Shown in pieces: positions 1 to 5,730 of a stretch of 9,119 nucleotides of DNA (position 1 is the first letter of the stretch; every line of letters begins with the position of its first letter). This stretch comes from Porphyromonadaceae bacterium UBA4702 (GTDB taxonomy: Bacteria > Bacteroidota > Bacteroidia > Bacteroidales > Muribaculaceae). A model generated the notes under the pieces. The model was given only the letters and a program-made list of their open reading frames with translations. It had not been told where the DNA came from and did no database searches. The stretch lies in the NCBI GenBank assembly GCA_002404675.1, contig DHKE01000072.1, forward strand, positions 28,006-37,124, in the 5' to 3' direction. The translations under genes were made by a program, and so were the position numbers.

Positions 1-195
1 TCTTACCCCGCCTTTTCACCCTTGCCCCCGACGCGCGCGGCATCGCGGGGCGGTTGTTTTCTGTTACGCCTGGCCTGCCATCGCTGACAGCTCCCCTTTC
101 GGAAGTGCGTTGCTCTGTGTTGCCCGGACTTTCCTCCCCCGCGCTCGAGTCGCGGCAGCGACAAGCCGTGCTTCTGCCCTGTCTGTGTCAATGTC
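1..195 (-). ncRNA. rnpB: RNase P RNA, class A, 5' part (3' part cut off by window edge)
   Basis: This is the catalytic RNA of RNase P, which removes 5' leaders from pre-tRNAs. Read on the minus strand, the universal core appears in order. GAGGAAAGTCCGGGCA (conserved region I, 5' strand of P4) lies at 136-121. ACAGAAAACAACCGCC lies near 64-49. GGGTGAAAAGGCGGGGTAAGA lies at about 21-1, matching the GGTGAAA...GGTAAGA block of known class A RNAs. The remainder, including the 3' strands of P4 and P1, lies beyond base 1. The 5' end is placed near 195 by analogy with E. coli, where about ten P1 bases precede AGACAG (here 185-180); it is uncertain by roughly eight bases. That end overlaps or abuts the stop codon of the upstream same-strand kinase gene. 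No TAnnTTTG promoter is evident just upstream of it, so processing from a longer transcript is possible. Confidence 0.95.
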
Positions 196-829
196 CTTGG
201 CCTGAATCCGCATTGCGGTGTTCCAGGTAATGTATTATCGTTCCCGCAATTTCTGCGGCCGTCATCGACGAGGAGTCGATGCACAGGTGGTAATTGTCGG
301 CATAGCCCCACCTCCTGCCGGTGAAATAGTTGTAATACTGCTCACGCATGGAGTCGCGGCGGCGTGCAAGCATCATGGCGGCATCGGTGTTGTCGCAGTC
401 GCCGCGCTGCACTATCTTCTCCGCTCGGTATGCGGCGGGGGCGTGCAGGAAAATGCTTGCCATGCTTGCCATGTCGCGCAGGACATAGTCTGCAGTCCGT
501 CCAACGATTACGCACGGCCCGGCATGGGCTACATCTGCGATGACCGCACTCTGTGCGCGGTACAGCCCCTCGCGGCTCATTGCCGAAACGGAATACTGTC
601 CGTCTGCCGGCGATGACCACAGCCCCATCAGCACTCCTTTCAATCCGGGTCTGCACTCGTCAGCGCGGCTGAAAATATCCTCGTCAAACCCGCTTCGGCG
701 AGCAGCAGAGCGCAGCAGCTCCTTGTCGTAATACGGCACGCCGAGCCTTTCGGCGAGGTACTTGCCGATTTCGCGGCCGCCGCAACCGAACTGGCGCCCG
801 AACACTATCACCTGGTCTTCTGCTCGCAT
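188..829 (-). CDS. Cytidylate kinase-like family protein
   Basis: A predicted nucleotide kinase of the cytidylate kinase-like group (Cytidylate_kin2 type, P-loop NTPase fold), 213 residues, cytoplasmic. Near the N terminus, residues 11-22 read GRQFGCGGREIG, the family's modified P-loop (usually FGSGGREIG; here Cys replaces Ser). It is followed by the typical VPYYDKELL. GRTADYVLRD lies at 110-119. The Arg-rich lid RRRDSMREQYYNYFTGRRWG spans 157-174 and leads into YHLCIDSS. The ATG at 829 is preferred over an in-frame TTG at 862, because that TTG lies inside the predicted -7 box, upstream of any transcript start, and because homologous wording begins near VIVFGRQFG. Members are common in Bacteroidales, but their substrate is not well established; CMP/dCMP phosphorylation is inference, and the canonical cmk gene may exist elsewhere. 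rnpB follows immediately on the same strand. Confidence 0.85.
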   Translation of the reverse strand: MRAEDQVIVFGRQFGCGGREIGKYLAERLGVPYYDKELLRSAARRSGFDEDIFSRADECRPGLKGVLMGLWSSPADGQYSVSAMSREGLYRAQSAVIADVAHAGPCVIVGRTADYVLRDMASMASIFLHAPAAYRAEKIVQRGDCDNTDAAMMLARRRDSMREQYYNYFTGRRWGYADNYHLCIDSSSMTAAEIAGTIIHYLEHRNADSGQGH

Positions 830-859
830 ATTCAGTGCTGTGTTATCCGTTTCACCCCA

Positions 860-891
860 CAAAATTAGTCTAAATCCGAGAATTGACGAAA
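860..891 (-). promoter_or_regulatory. Predicted promoter for the cytidylate kinase-like gene
   Basis: On the minus strand there is a perfect Bacteroidota -7 box TAATTTTG (867-860). TTTC, a 3/4 match to the TTTG -33 box, lies 20 bp upstream at 891-888. Transcription would start near 855, leaving a leader of about 25 nt before the ATG at 829. Confidence 0.5.
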
Positions 892-899
892 TTATTTTC

Positions 900-907
900 T
901 AATTTTG
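900..907 (+). promoter_or_regulatory. Predicted -7 box for the 927-2106 operon
   Basis: TAATTTTG matches the Bacteroidota TAnnTTTG consensus and would start a transcript near 912-914, giving a leader of only about 14 nt before the ATG at 927. I see no good TTTG at the expected -33 distance. The box is the mirror image of the minus-strand box at 860-867, so this 97-bp gap is a back-to-back divergent promoter region. Confidence 0.4.
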
Positions 908-926
908 CACCACAAACCAGTATGTT

Positions 927-1301
927 ATGGCAGATACGCTGAAATTTCTGGAGGCCGACCCGGATGGGATGACGACCTACGATTACATAGTGAACAATGT
1001 CGATACGTGTATCGACCGCATGGATGAGCTGGTGGACTCTCTGCTTCACGCTGACAAGTCGGGGCAGTTTCTCGCCAGCTCGGCGCGTTTCCTCAATGCT
1101 GTTGACAGTGTCAGCTTCCACCGCCACATCGGGCGGCTGGTGATGGGCGCGATTGACCGCGACCGCGAGCGACGCTACATCGGCTCGCTGCTCGAGGCCC
1201 TGTGGGGTGAAGGCTACCGTGACCGCGCTGCTGAACTCGCTGCCGCCGATGACAATTTCAGACGCATCTATAAACGCATATACCCCGACACGGCTATGTG
1301 A
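927..1301 (+). CDS. Small hypothetical protein, 124 residues
   Basis: I do not recognise a named family. The product is soluble-looking, with no signal peptide or membrane segment. It is rich in Asp, Arg and Ala and appears mostly helical. Landmarks are TTYDYIVNNVDTC (16-28), an amphipathic DRMDELVDSLL (30-40), FLASSARFLNAVDS (48-61), IDRDRERRYIGSLLEALWG (76-94) and a basic tail FRRIYKRIYP (111-120). The reading frame is open throughout, codon use resembles the neighbours, and the ATG lies just downstream of a -7 box, so it is very likely a real gene. It ends 31 bp before the exported prolyl isomerase and is probably co-transcribed with it. That pairing suggests, but does not show, a shared condition of expression. 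The function is unknown. Confidence 0.8.
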   Translation: MADTLKFLEADPDGMTTYDYIVNNVDTCIDRMDELVDSLLHADKSGQFLASSARFLNAVDSVSFHRHIGRLVMGAIDRDRERRYIGSLLEALWGEGYRDRAAELAAADDNFRRIYKRIYPDTAM

Positions 1302-1332
1302 CCGCCCTGCCGGCAAAACCGATAAACTACCG

Positions 1333-2106
1333 ATGAAAAAACTCATATTCTTTTTATTCGCTTTATTACCCGCAATGGTTATAACTGCACAAGAGACTTT
1401 GGTGGACGTCAGCACCACCCTCGGCGATTTCCGCGTGAAACTCTATGACGACACCCCGCTTCACCATGACAACTTTGTCAAACTTGTCAAGGAAGGCGCA
1501 TACGACGGCATCCTTTTCCACCGCGTGATAAAGGACTTCATGGTACAGGCCGGCGACCCAAACTCCAAGGATTCCACTTCGGCCATGCCGCTCGGCGCAA
1601 GCTCGATAGGCGACCAGATACCAGCCGAGATACGCTATCCGGCGCATTACCACAAGTATGGCGCACTGGCAGCCGCGCGCACCAACAATCCCCAGAAACT
1701 CTCTTCCGGCTCACAATTCTATATTGTGACGGGGCACAAGTTTGACCGCGAGGGCGTGACGGCGAGTGTCTTGAAGTCGCTGCGGCATGCGCGTGTCATG
1801 GAGCTGATACGCCAGAACGAGGCCGACTTGCGCACTCTTCAGGCTCAACAAGGCAAGGAGGCTGTCAATGCCAAAATCGGCGAATACATCGCACTGGCGG
1901 AGAGCGAGATAAAGGAAGCTCCAGAGGAGATAGTCAATGACTACGTTACCGTGGGCGGGGCTCCGCATCTCGACGGCGAATACACTGTCTTCGGCGAGGT
2001 CGTTTCTGGCATGGAAACCGTGGAGAAGATACAGAATGTGGAGACCGGGGCAATGGATCTCCCTAAAACTCCGGTGCGTATTATCTCTATGAAGGTGTGC
2101 GAGTAA
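1333..2106 (+). CDS. Exported cyclophilin-type peptidyl-prolyl cis-trans isomerase
   Basis: This enzyme catalyses cis-trans isomerisation of X-Pro bonds and probably helps proteins fold in the periplasm. The 257-residue product starts with a signal peptide (about 1-20: MKK, hydrophobic core, cleavage probably before QE). No lipobox Cys is present. Cyclophilin motifs are clear: FHRVIKDFMVQAGDP at 62-76 (R64, F69, M70 and Q72 correspond to active-site residues of human CypA), GSQFYIV at 126-132, and HLDGEYTVFGEVVSGM at 212-227. His212 sits where CypA has Trp121, as in many bacterial members. Between QFY and HLDG lies a helical insertion of roughly 73 residues (139-205), absent from CypA. The ATG at 1333 is chosen because it opens the signal peptide; earlier in-frame starts run through the upstream gene. 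Spacing of 31 bp implies an operon with 927-1301. Confidence 0.93.
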   Translation: MKKLIFFLFALLPAMVITAQETLVDVSTTLGDFRVKLYDDTPLHHDNFVKLVKEGAYDGILFHRVIKDFMVQAGDPNSKDSTSAMPLGASSIGDQIPAEIRYPAHYHKYGALAAARTNNPQKLSSGSQFYIVTGHKFDREGVTASVLKSLRHARVMELIRQNEADLRTLQAQQGKEAVNAKIGEYIALAESEIKEAPEEIVNDYVTVGGAPHLDGEYTVFGEVVSGMETVEKIQNVETGAMDLPKTPVRIISMKVCE

Positions 2107-2138
2107 ACCGCGCAGATGCACGGCAATCGGAAAATAAT

Positions 2139-2170
2139 TTTGCCCATATTATTTTTTTGTTGTAAATTTG
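2139..2170 (+). promoter_or_regulatory. Predicted promoter of the DUF349 gene
   Basis: TTTG (2139-2142), a 20-bp spacer and TAAATTTG (2163-2170) match both boxes of the Bacteroidota housekeeping promoter exactly, with consensus spacing. It is the best promoter in the window. Transcription would begin near 2177, giving a leader of about 115 nt. Confidence 0.75.
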
Positions 2171-2211
2171 GCAGGTCAATCGGACAGGCCGCACATTTGC
2201 TGCTGTTTGCT

Positions 2212-2270
2212 CCGGGAGACATCCAAAACCAGCAATCCATAAATTCCCGGGTGCGGCGTGCCGCCTCCGG
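2212..2270 (+). promoter_or_regulatory. Leader of the DUF349 gene with competing hairpins
   Basis: This lies in the predicted 5' leader, within the 185-bp gene-free gap 2107-2291. CCGG (2247-2250) can close a hairpin with CCGG (2267-2270) around an inner GCGG/CCGC stem (2253-2256 with 2261-2264). The same bases belong to TCCCGG (2245-2250), which is complementary to CCGGGA (2212-2217). The two folds cannot coexist. No known riboswitch class is recognised, and the pairings are short. The rest of the gap holds the promoter and nothing else I can support. Confidence 0.25.
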
Positions 2271-2291
2271 AAACAAAATGAACAAAACAAG

Positions 2292-4202
2292 ATGAACGAG
2301 CTTGAAAAGACGCCCTCGCCTCAGCAAGAGGGCGCAACCCCCACACCCGCAGCAACGGATGTGAACCCTGAGACTGCTGCGGCAGCAACTTGCGACGCAG
2401 CTGCAGAAACCGAAACACCCTCATGCGATGAGAGCGGATGCGATGCCGGCACGCCGGCGGCAGAAACAGAAGCTGCCGCTGACGACACCAAGGACTGGCA
2501 CTCCATGACCAAGGAAGAATTGGCAGATGCCTTGCGCGAAATCGTCGAGAGCGGCAATATGTCGCGCCACAAGGAAGTGACTGCCATAAAACAGGCATTC
2601 CATGCCCTGCGTACTAAAGAGCTCGACCGTCAAATGTCCGAATTTCTCGATGCCGGCAACCCGGCGGAGGCTTTCGCTGCCAAGCCTGACGAGACGGAGT
2701 TCAAATTCAAGGATCTTCTCGCGCAGTTCAAGGAGGGGCGCGCGCAGTTCCTCGCTGCAGAGGAGGAACGCCTTGCAGCCAACCTTGCAGCCAAGCGCAA
2801 AATCATTGACGACATCAAGAACATAGTCGAGGACATCGACAATATCAACCTCCATTATCCCCGTTTCCAGCAGCTTCAGACAGAGTTCAAGGAAATCAAG
2901 GACGTGACTCCCGGTGAGGAGGCTGACCTGTGGAAGGACTATCAGGCTGTTGTGGAGCTGTTCTATGACCGCCTGAAGATGAACAAGGAACTCCGCGACC
3001 TCGACTTCCGCAAGAACCTCGAGACCAAGCGCGAGTTTATTGCCCAGGCCAAGGAACTTGCTGATGCCCCTGATGTGATTGCTGCATTCCGCCAGCTTCA
3101 GGAACTTCACGCCAAATGGCGCGAGACTGGCCCTGTCGCCAAGGAGTTCCGTGAACCCATTTGGGAAGAGTTCAGCGCGGCCTCATCGGTGGTGAACAAG
3201 CGTCACCAACAGTTCTTTGAAGAGCGCAAGGCTGCGGAACAGGCCAACGAGGAGGCCAAGACAAAACTGTGCGAGGAGATTGAGGCTATAGATTTCAGCG
3301 GAAACAACTCCTTCAACAAATGGGAGGAGGCGACTAAGCAGGTGCTTGACATCCAGCAGCGTTGGAAAGGCATTGGCTTTGCGTCAAAGAAAGTCAATAC
3401 TCAACTGTTCGCGCGTTTCCGCAAGACCTGTGACGAGTTTTTCGCTGCCAAGGCCGATTATTACAAGCGCGTAAAGGAGGAACTTGCAGCCAACCTCGCC
3501 AAGAAGACAGCACTCTGCGAGCAGGTCGAGGCGCTGCTCGAGAGCGAAGACCGCAACAAGGCGGCTGACAAGGTGGTTGCCCTGCAAAACGAATGGAAGA
3601 CTATCGGGGGCGTTGCCCGCCGCCACAGCGATGCCATTTGGCAACGTTTCACCACTGCGTGCAACAAGTTCTTCGAGGACCGCAAACGCCAGAACTCCGC
3701 AGTCCGCAAGGAGGAGAATGAGAATCTCGCCGCCAAGCGCGAAGTAATCGAGCAACTTAAGGCGATAAATCCCGAGGAGACTGAGCGCAACGAGGGTCTG
3801 GCCAAGGTGCGTGACCTTCAGGCTCGCTGGCAGGGCATAGGCCATGTCCCCTACAAAATGAAGGACAAAGTCTATGAGGAGTACCGCGCCGAATGTGACC
3901 GCATCTATGACGGCTATCACCAGTCTGGCGCACGCCGCCGCATGTCCGGCTTTGAAAGCTCGATAGAGTCTCTCGATGCCGGCGATGCCAAGCTGACACG
4001 CGAGCGTGACCGCCTCTACCGGACATACGAGCAGAAACGCGCTGAACTCAAGACGTTTGAGAACAACATGGGCTTCTTCAATGTCAAGTCTCAGGGAGGC
4101 AACTCCATGGTGCGCGAAATGGAGAAACGCATCGCTCGCATCAAGGAAGACCTTCAGGAGCTGAAGCGCAAAATTGAATTGATTGACGAAAAAATGGACT
4201 AA
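2292..4202 (+). CDS. DUF349 repeat coiled-coil protein
   Basis: A 636-residue cytoplasmic protein. Residues 1-66 are low-complexity, acidic and rich in Ala, Thr, Glu and Pro, so probably disordered. The rest is highly charged and helical. Five DUF349-type repeats of 77-82 residues follow, each marked by an aromatic residue and an [IT]G-like turn: F199 (degenerate, FKEIKDV), W276 (WRETGPV), W358 (WKGIGFA), W435 (WKTIGGV) and W513 (WQGIGHV). Each is followed by a helix such as FRKTCDEFFAAK or YRAECDRIYDGYH. The C-terminal 85 residues form another coiled coil preceded by NNMGFFNVKS (591-600), a motif I associate with the Bacteroidales version. The molecular role of DUF349 proteins is not firmly established; RNA or ribosome-related roles are speculation. 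The gene has its own promoter and leader, and the stop codon lies in the loop of a perfect inverted repeat. Confidence 0.93.
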   Translation: MNELEKTPSPQQEGATPTPAATDVNPETAAAATCDAAAETETPSCDESGCDAGTPAAETEAAADDTKDWHSMTKEELADALREIVESGNMSRHKEVTAIKQAFHALRTKELDRQMSEFLDAGNPAEAFAAKPDETEFKFKDLLAQFKEGRAQFLAAEEERLAANLAAKRKIIDDIKNIVEDIDNINLHYPRFQQLQTEFKEIKDVTPGEEADLWKDYQAVVELFYDRLKMNKELRDLDFRKNLETKREFIAQAKELADAPDVIAAFRQLQELHAKWRETGPVAKEFREPIWEEFSAASSVVNKRHQQFFEERKAAEQANEEAKTKLCEEIEAIDFSGNNSFNKWEEATKQVLDIQQRWKGIGFASKKVNTQLFARFRKTCDEFFAAKADYYKRVKEELAANLAKKTALCEQVEALLESEDRNKAADKVVALQNEWKTIGGVARRHSDAIWQRFTTACNKFFEDRKRQNSAVRKEENENLAAKREVIEQLKAINPEETERNEGLAKVRDLQARWQGIGHVPYKMKDKVYEEYRAECDRIYDGYHQSGARRRMSGFESSIESLDAGDAKLTRERDRLYRTYEQKRAELKTFENNMGFFNVKSQGGNSMVREMEKRIARIKEDLQELKRKIELIDEKMD

Positions 4203-4245
4203 GTCCATTGGGAATAAAGTGCAATGGCAGCACAGCTGCCATTGC
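4193..4245 (+). promoter_or_regulatory. Stop-codon hairpin and following perfect hairpin (attenuator-like arms)
   Basis: Arm 1 AATGGAC (4193-4199) and arm 2 GTCCATT (4203-4209) form a perfect 7-bp stem whose loop is the TAA stop codon. Arm 3 GCAATGGCAGC (4221-4231) and arm 4 GCTGCCATTGC (4235-4245) form a perfect 11-bp stem with loop ACA. Arm 2 (CCATTG, 4205-4210) can instead pair with arm 3 (CAATGG, 4222-4227). The 1:2 / 3:4 versus 2:3 arrangement resembles an attenuator. No T-run follows arm 4, so it is not a standard intrinsic terminator. The sequence shows the pairings; any regulatory role is inference. Confidence 0.45.
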
Positions 4246-4269
4246 TCGCTACTATGCCATATACACTTT

Positions 4270-4326
4270 GTGACCGGCGGTGTTATGCCGCCGGCACGTG
4301 CCAAGATGCGCATTACCGCTTATGCG
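4270..4326 (+). promoter_or_regulatory. GC-rich hairpin and palindrome before the glycosylphosphotransferase gene
   Basis: GTG (4270-4272), a bulged A, and CCGGCGG (4274-4280) pair with CCGCCGG plus CAC (4288-4297) around a 7-base loop. The right side overlaps a 10-bp palindrome GGCACGTGCC (4293-4302). A further 5-bp stem, CGCAT (4309-4313) with ATGCG (4322-4326), would bury the chosen start codon. No matching -33/-7 promoter is visible between 4203 and 4321, so read-through from the DUF349 gene is plausible. Confidence 0.3.
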
Positions 4327-5716
4327 ATCATTGAACGAAAGAATCAGATTGGGCAAATATCTGCGCACTACACTCGTAGTGTGCGATTTCATCGTGCTCA
4401 ACATTGCATATTTCATAACCTCATTGATTGAGGGGACTGACAGCCAGTTCGCTTGCAAGATGATTTGGCTGGCGGCTAATCTTTCGTTGGTCGCCTCGGA
4501 ATGGATTTTCTCGTCAGTACACAGTGACCGTATCATCTATGCAGACCGCCTTGTCCTCAATGCGTTGAAGAGCGTACTGCTGGCCGGATGCGTGTTTACG
4601 TCACTCTTGTATGCTTTTGACATATATGACGTGCCGGTGTCTACCTGCTGCCTCTTCTATGCGTTGCTGTTTGTTGCCCTGTCGCTGTGGTGGGTGGTCT
4701 CGCGCTCTGTCCTGAAGCGCATACGCAATCTCGGGCTGAACTTCAAGCGCGTTATTATAATAGGCGGCGGGCCGACGGGAGAGGCTGTGTATGACCAGCT
4801 TATCGGAGATTCAGGATACGGCTACCGCATGCTCGGAGTCTTTGATGTCGAGCGTCCCGTATCTGCCAAGTTCAAAGGATGTTACCTCGGCACAACCGAC
4901 GAGGTCGCCGATTTTGTGCATCTCAACAAGATTGACGTAATATATTATACGTTCAATGTCGAGGAGGGGACTTTCCTTGCCAAGGCCATGAAAGTCGCTG
5001 ACGAGGAGGGCGCGCAGTTTGTATTTGTGCCTACGTTCAACCGGTTCTTGTCGGGCAATTTCACGCCCTCGTCAGTAGGGTACCTGCCATGTATGGTGCA
5101 TGCCCTTTCGCCGCTGCACAAGCGCCGCAACCAGCTGGTGAAACGCATCGAGGATTTGGTCATATCCTCCATATTCCTTGTTTTCTCCCCGCTGGTGTTC
5201 ATACCTATCGCGATAGGCATCAAGATGACTTCGCCCGGCCCGGTGTTTTTCCGGCAGAAACGGACGGGCATTTTCGGCTCTGAATTTGTGTGCTACAAGT
5301 TCCGCACCATGAAGGTCAATGACCAGAGCGACAGCCTTCAGGCTACGGAGAATGACCCGCGCAAGACCAAATTCGGTGATTTCCTGCGCCGTACGTCGCT
5401 CGACGAGCTGCCGCAGTTTATCAATGTGTTCATCGGCAATATGTCTGTCGTGGGGCCGCGTCCGCACATGGTGAGCCACACCGTAGAGTACTCCGCGCTG
5501 ATAGACAAATACATGGTGCGTCATGCCGTCAAGCCCGGAATAACCGGGTGGGCGCAGGTCAACGGCTACCGGGGCGGCACCAAGGAATTGTGGCAGATGG
5601 AGAAGCGCGTGGACTTTGACGTGTGGTACATACGCAACTGGAACGTGTTTCTTGACATCAAGATAATTCTGCTCACCGTCATCAACGGCTTCCGCGGCGA
5701 CAAGAACGCCTACTGA
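4322..5716 (+). CDS. Undecaprenyl-phosphate glycosylphosphotransferase, WcaJ-type
   Basis: This enzyme transfers a sugar phosphate from a nucleotide sugar to undecaprenyl phosphate, the first membrane step of a surface glycan. The sugar is unknown. The 464-residue product has four N-terminal membrane helices (about 17-36, 46-63, 80-98, 106-127), then a cytoplasmic nucleotide-binding-like domain (VIIIGGGPTGEAVYDQL, 144-160). The bacterial sugar transferase domain follows: a membrane-inserted helix after KRIEDLV (274-280), SPGPVFFRQKRTGIFG (304-319), YKFRTMK, the catalytic Asp-Glu pair D361-E362 in SLDELPQF, GNMSVVGPRPH (372-382), KPGITGWAQVNGYRG (404-418) and VDFDVWYIRNW (430-440). All key residues and the C terminus are present. 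The ATG at 4322 is preferred because family members begin with a short basic stretch before the first helix; an in-frame GTG at 4280 would add 14 residues encoded by the hairpin region. No other glycan genes are adjacent. Confidence 0.92.
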   Translation: MRSLNERIRLGKYLRTTLVVCDFIVLNIAYFITSLIEGTDSQFACKMIWLAANLSLVASEWIFSSVHSDRIIYADRLVLNALKSVLLAGCVFTSLLYAFDIYDVPVSTCCLFYALLFVALSLWWVVSRSVLKRIRNLGLNFKRVIIIGGGPTGEAVYDQLIGDSGYGYRMLGVFDVERPVSAKFKGCYLGTTDEVADFVHLNKIDVIYYTFNVEEGTFLAKAMKVADEEGAQFVFVPTFNRFLSGNFTPSSVGYLPCMVHALSPLHKRRNQLVKRIEDLVISSIFLVFSPLVFIPIAIGIKMTSPGPVFFRQKRTGIFGSEFVCYKFRTMKVNDQSDSLQATENDPRKTKFGDFLRRTSLDELPQFINVFIGNMSVVGPRPHMVSHTVEYSALIDKYMVRHAVKPGITGWAQVNGYRGGTKELWQMEKRVDFDVWYIRNWNVFLDIKIILLTVINGFRGDKNAY

Positions 5717-5730
5717 CCATCAGCTGCATT

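Noticed and set aside
830..862. TTG start at 862 for the cytidylate kinase-like gene
   Set aside because: It lies within the predicted -7 box, and the family's N terminus fits the ATG at 829.
1153..1332. N-terminal extension of the prolyl isomerase frame
   Set aside because: It overlaps the 927-1301 gene in another frame and would bury the signal peptide that starts at 1333.
870..1418. Minus-strand open frame of 182 codons opposite the small hypothetical gene
   Set aside because: It crosses the promoter region, the small gene and the start of the isomerase, with no recognisable domain; it is a shadow frame.
2131..2158. AT-only hairpin (2131-2138 with 2148-2155) followed by T residues as a terminator for the isomerase gene
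   Set aside because: The 8-bp stem has no GC pairs, and the segment coincides with the -33 box and spacer of a strong promoter, which explains the AT richness better.
2124..2183. Direct repeat CAATCGG at 2124-2130 and 2177-2183
   Set aside because: Seven bases recurring once in 60 bp is within chance and has no other supporting structure.
3384..4313. Minus-strand open frame of 309 codons opposite the DUF349 gene (also a 229-codon one at 2421-3110)
   Set aside because: It is the Leu/Val-rich shadow of a Glu/Lys/Ala-rich coiled-coil gene. The plus frame has clear DUF349 repeats and its own promoter; the minus frames show no motifs.
4280..4321. GTG start at 4280 for the glycosylphosphotransferase
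   Set aside because: The 14 added residues are encoded by hairpin and palindrome sequence and do not resemble the family's N terminus; the ATG at 4322 does.
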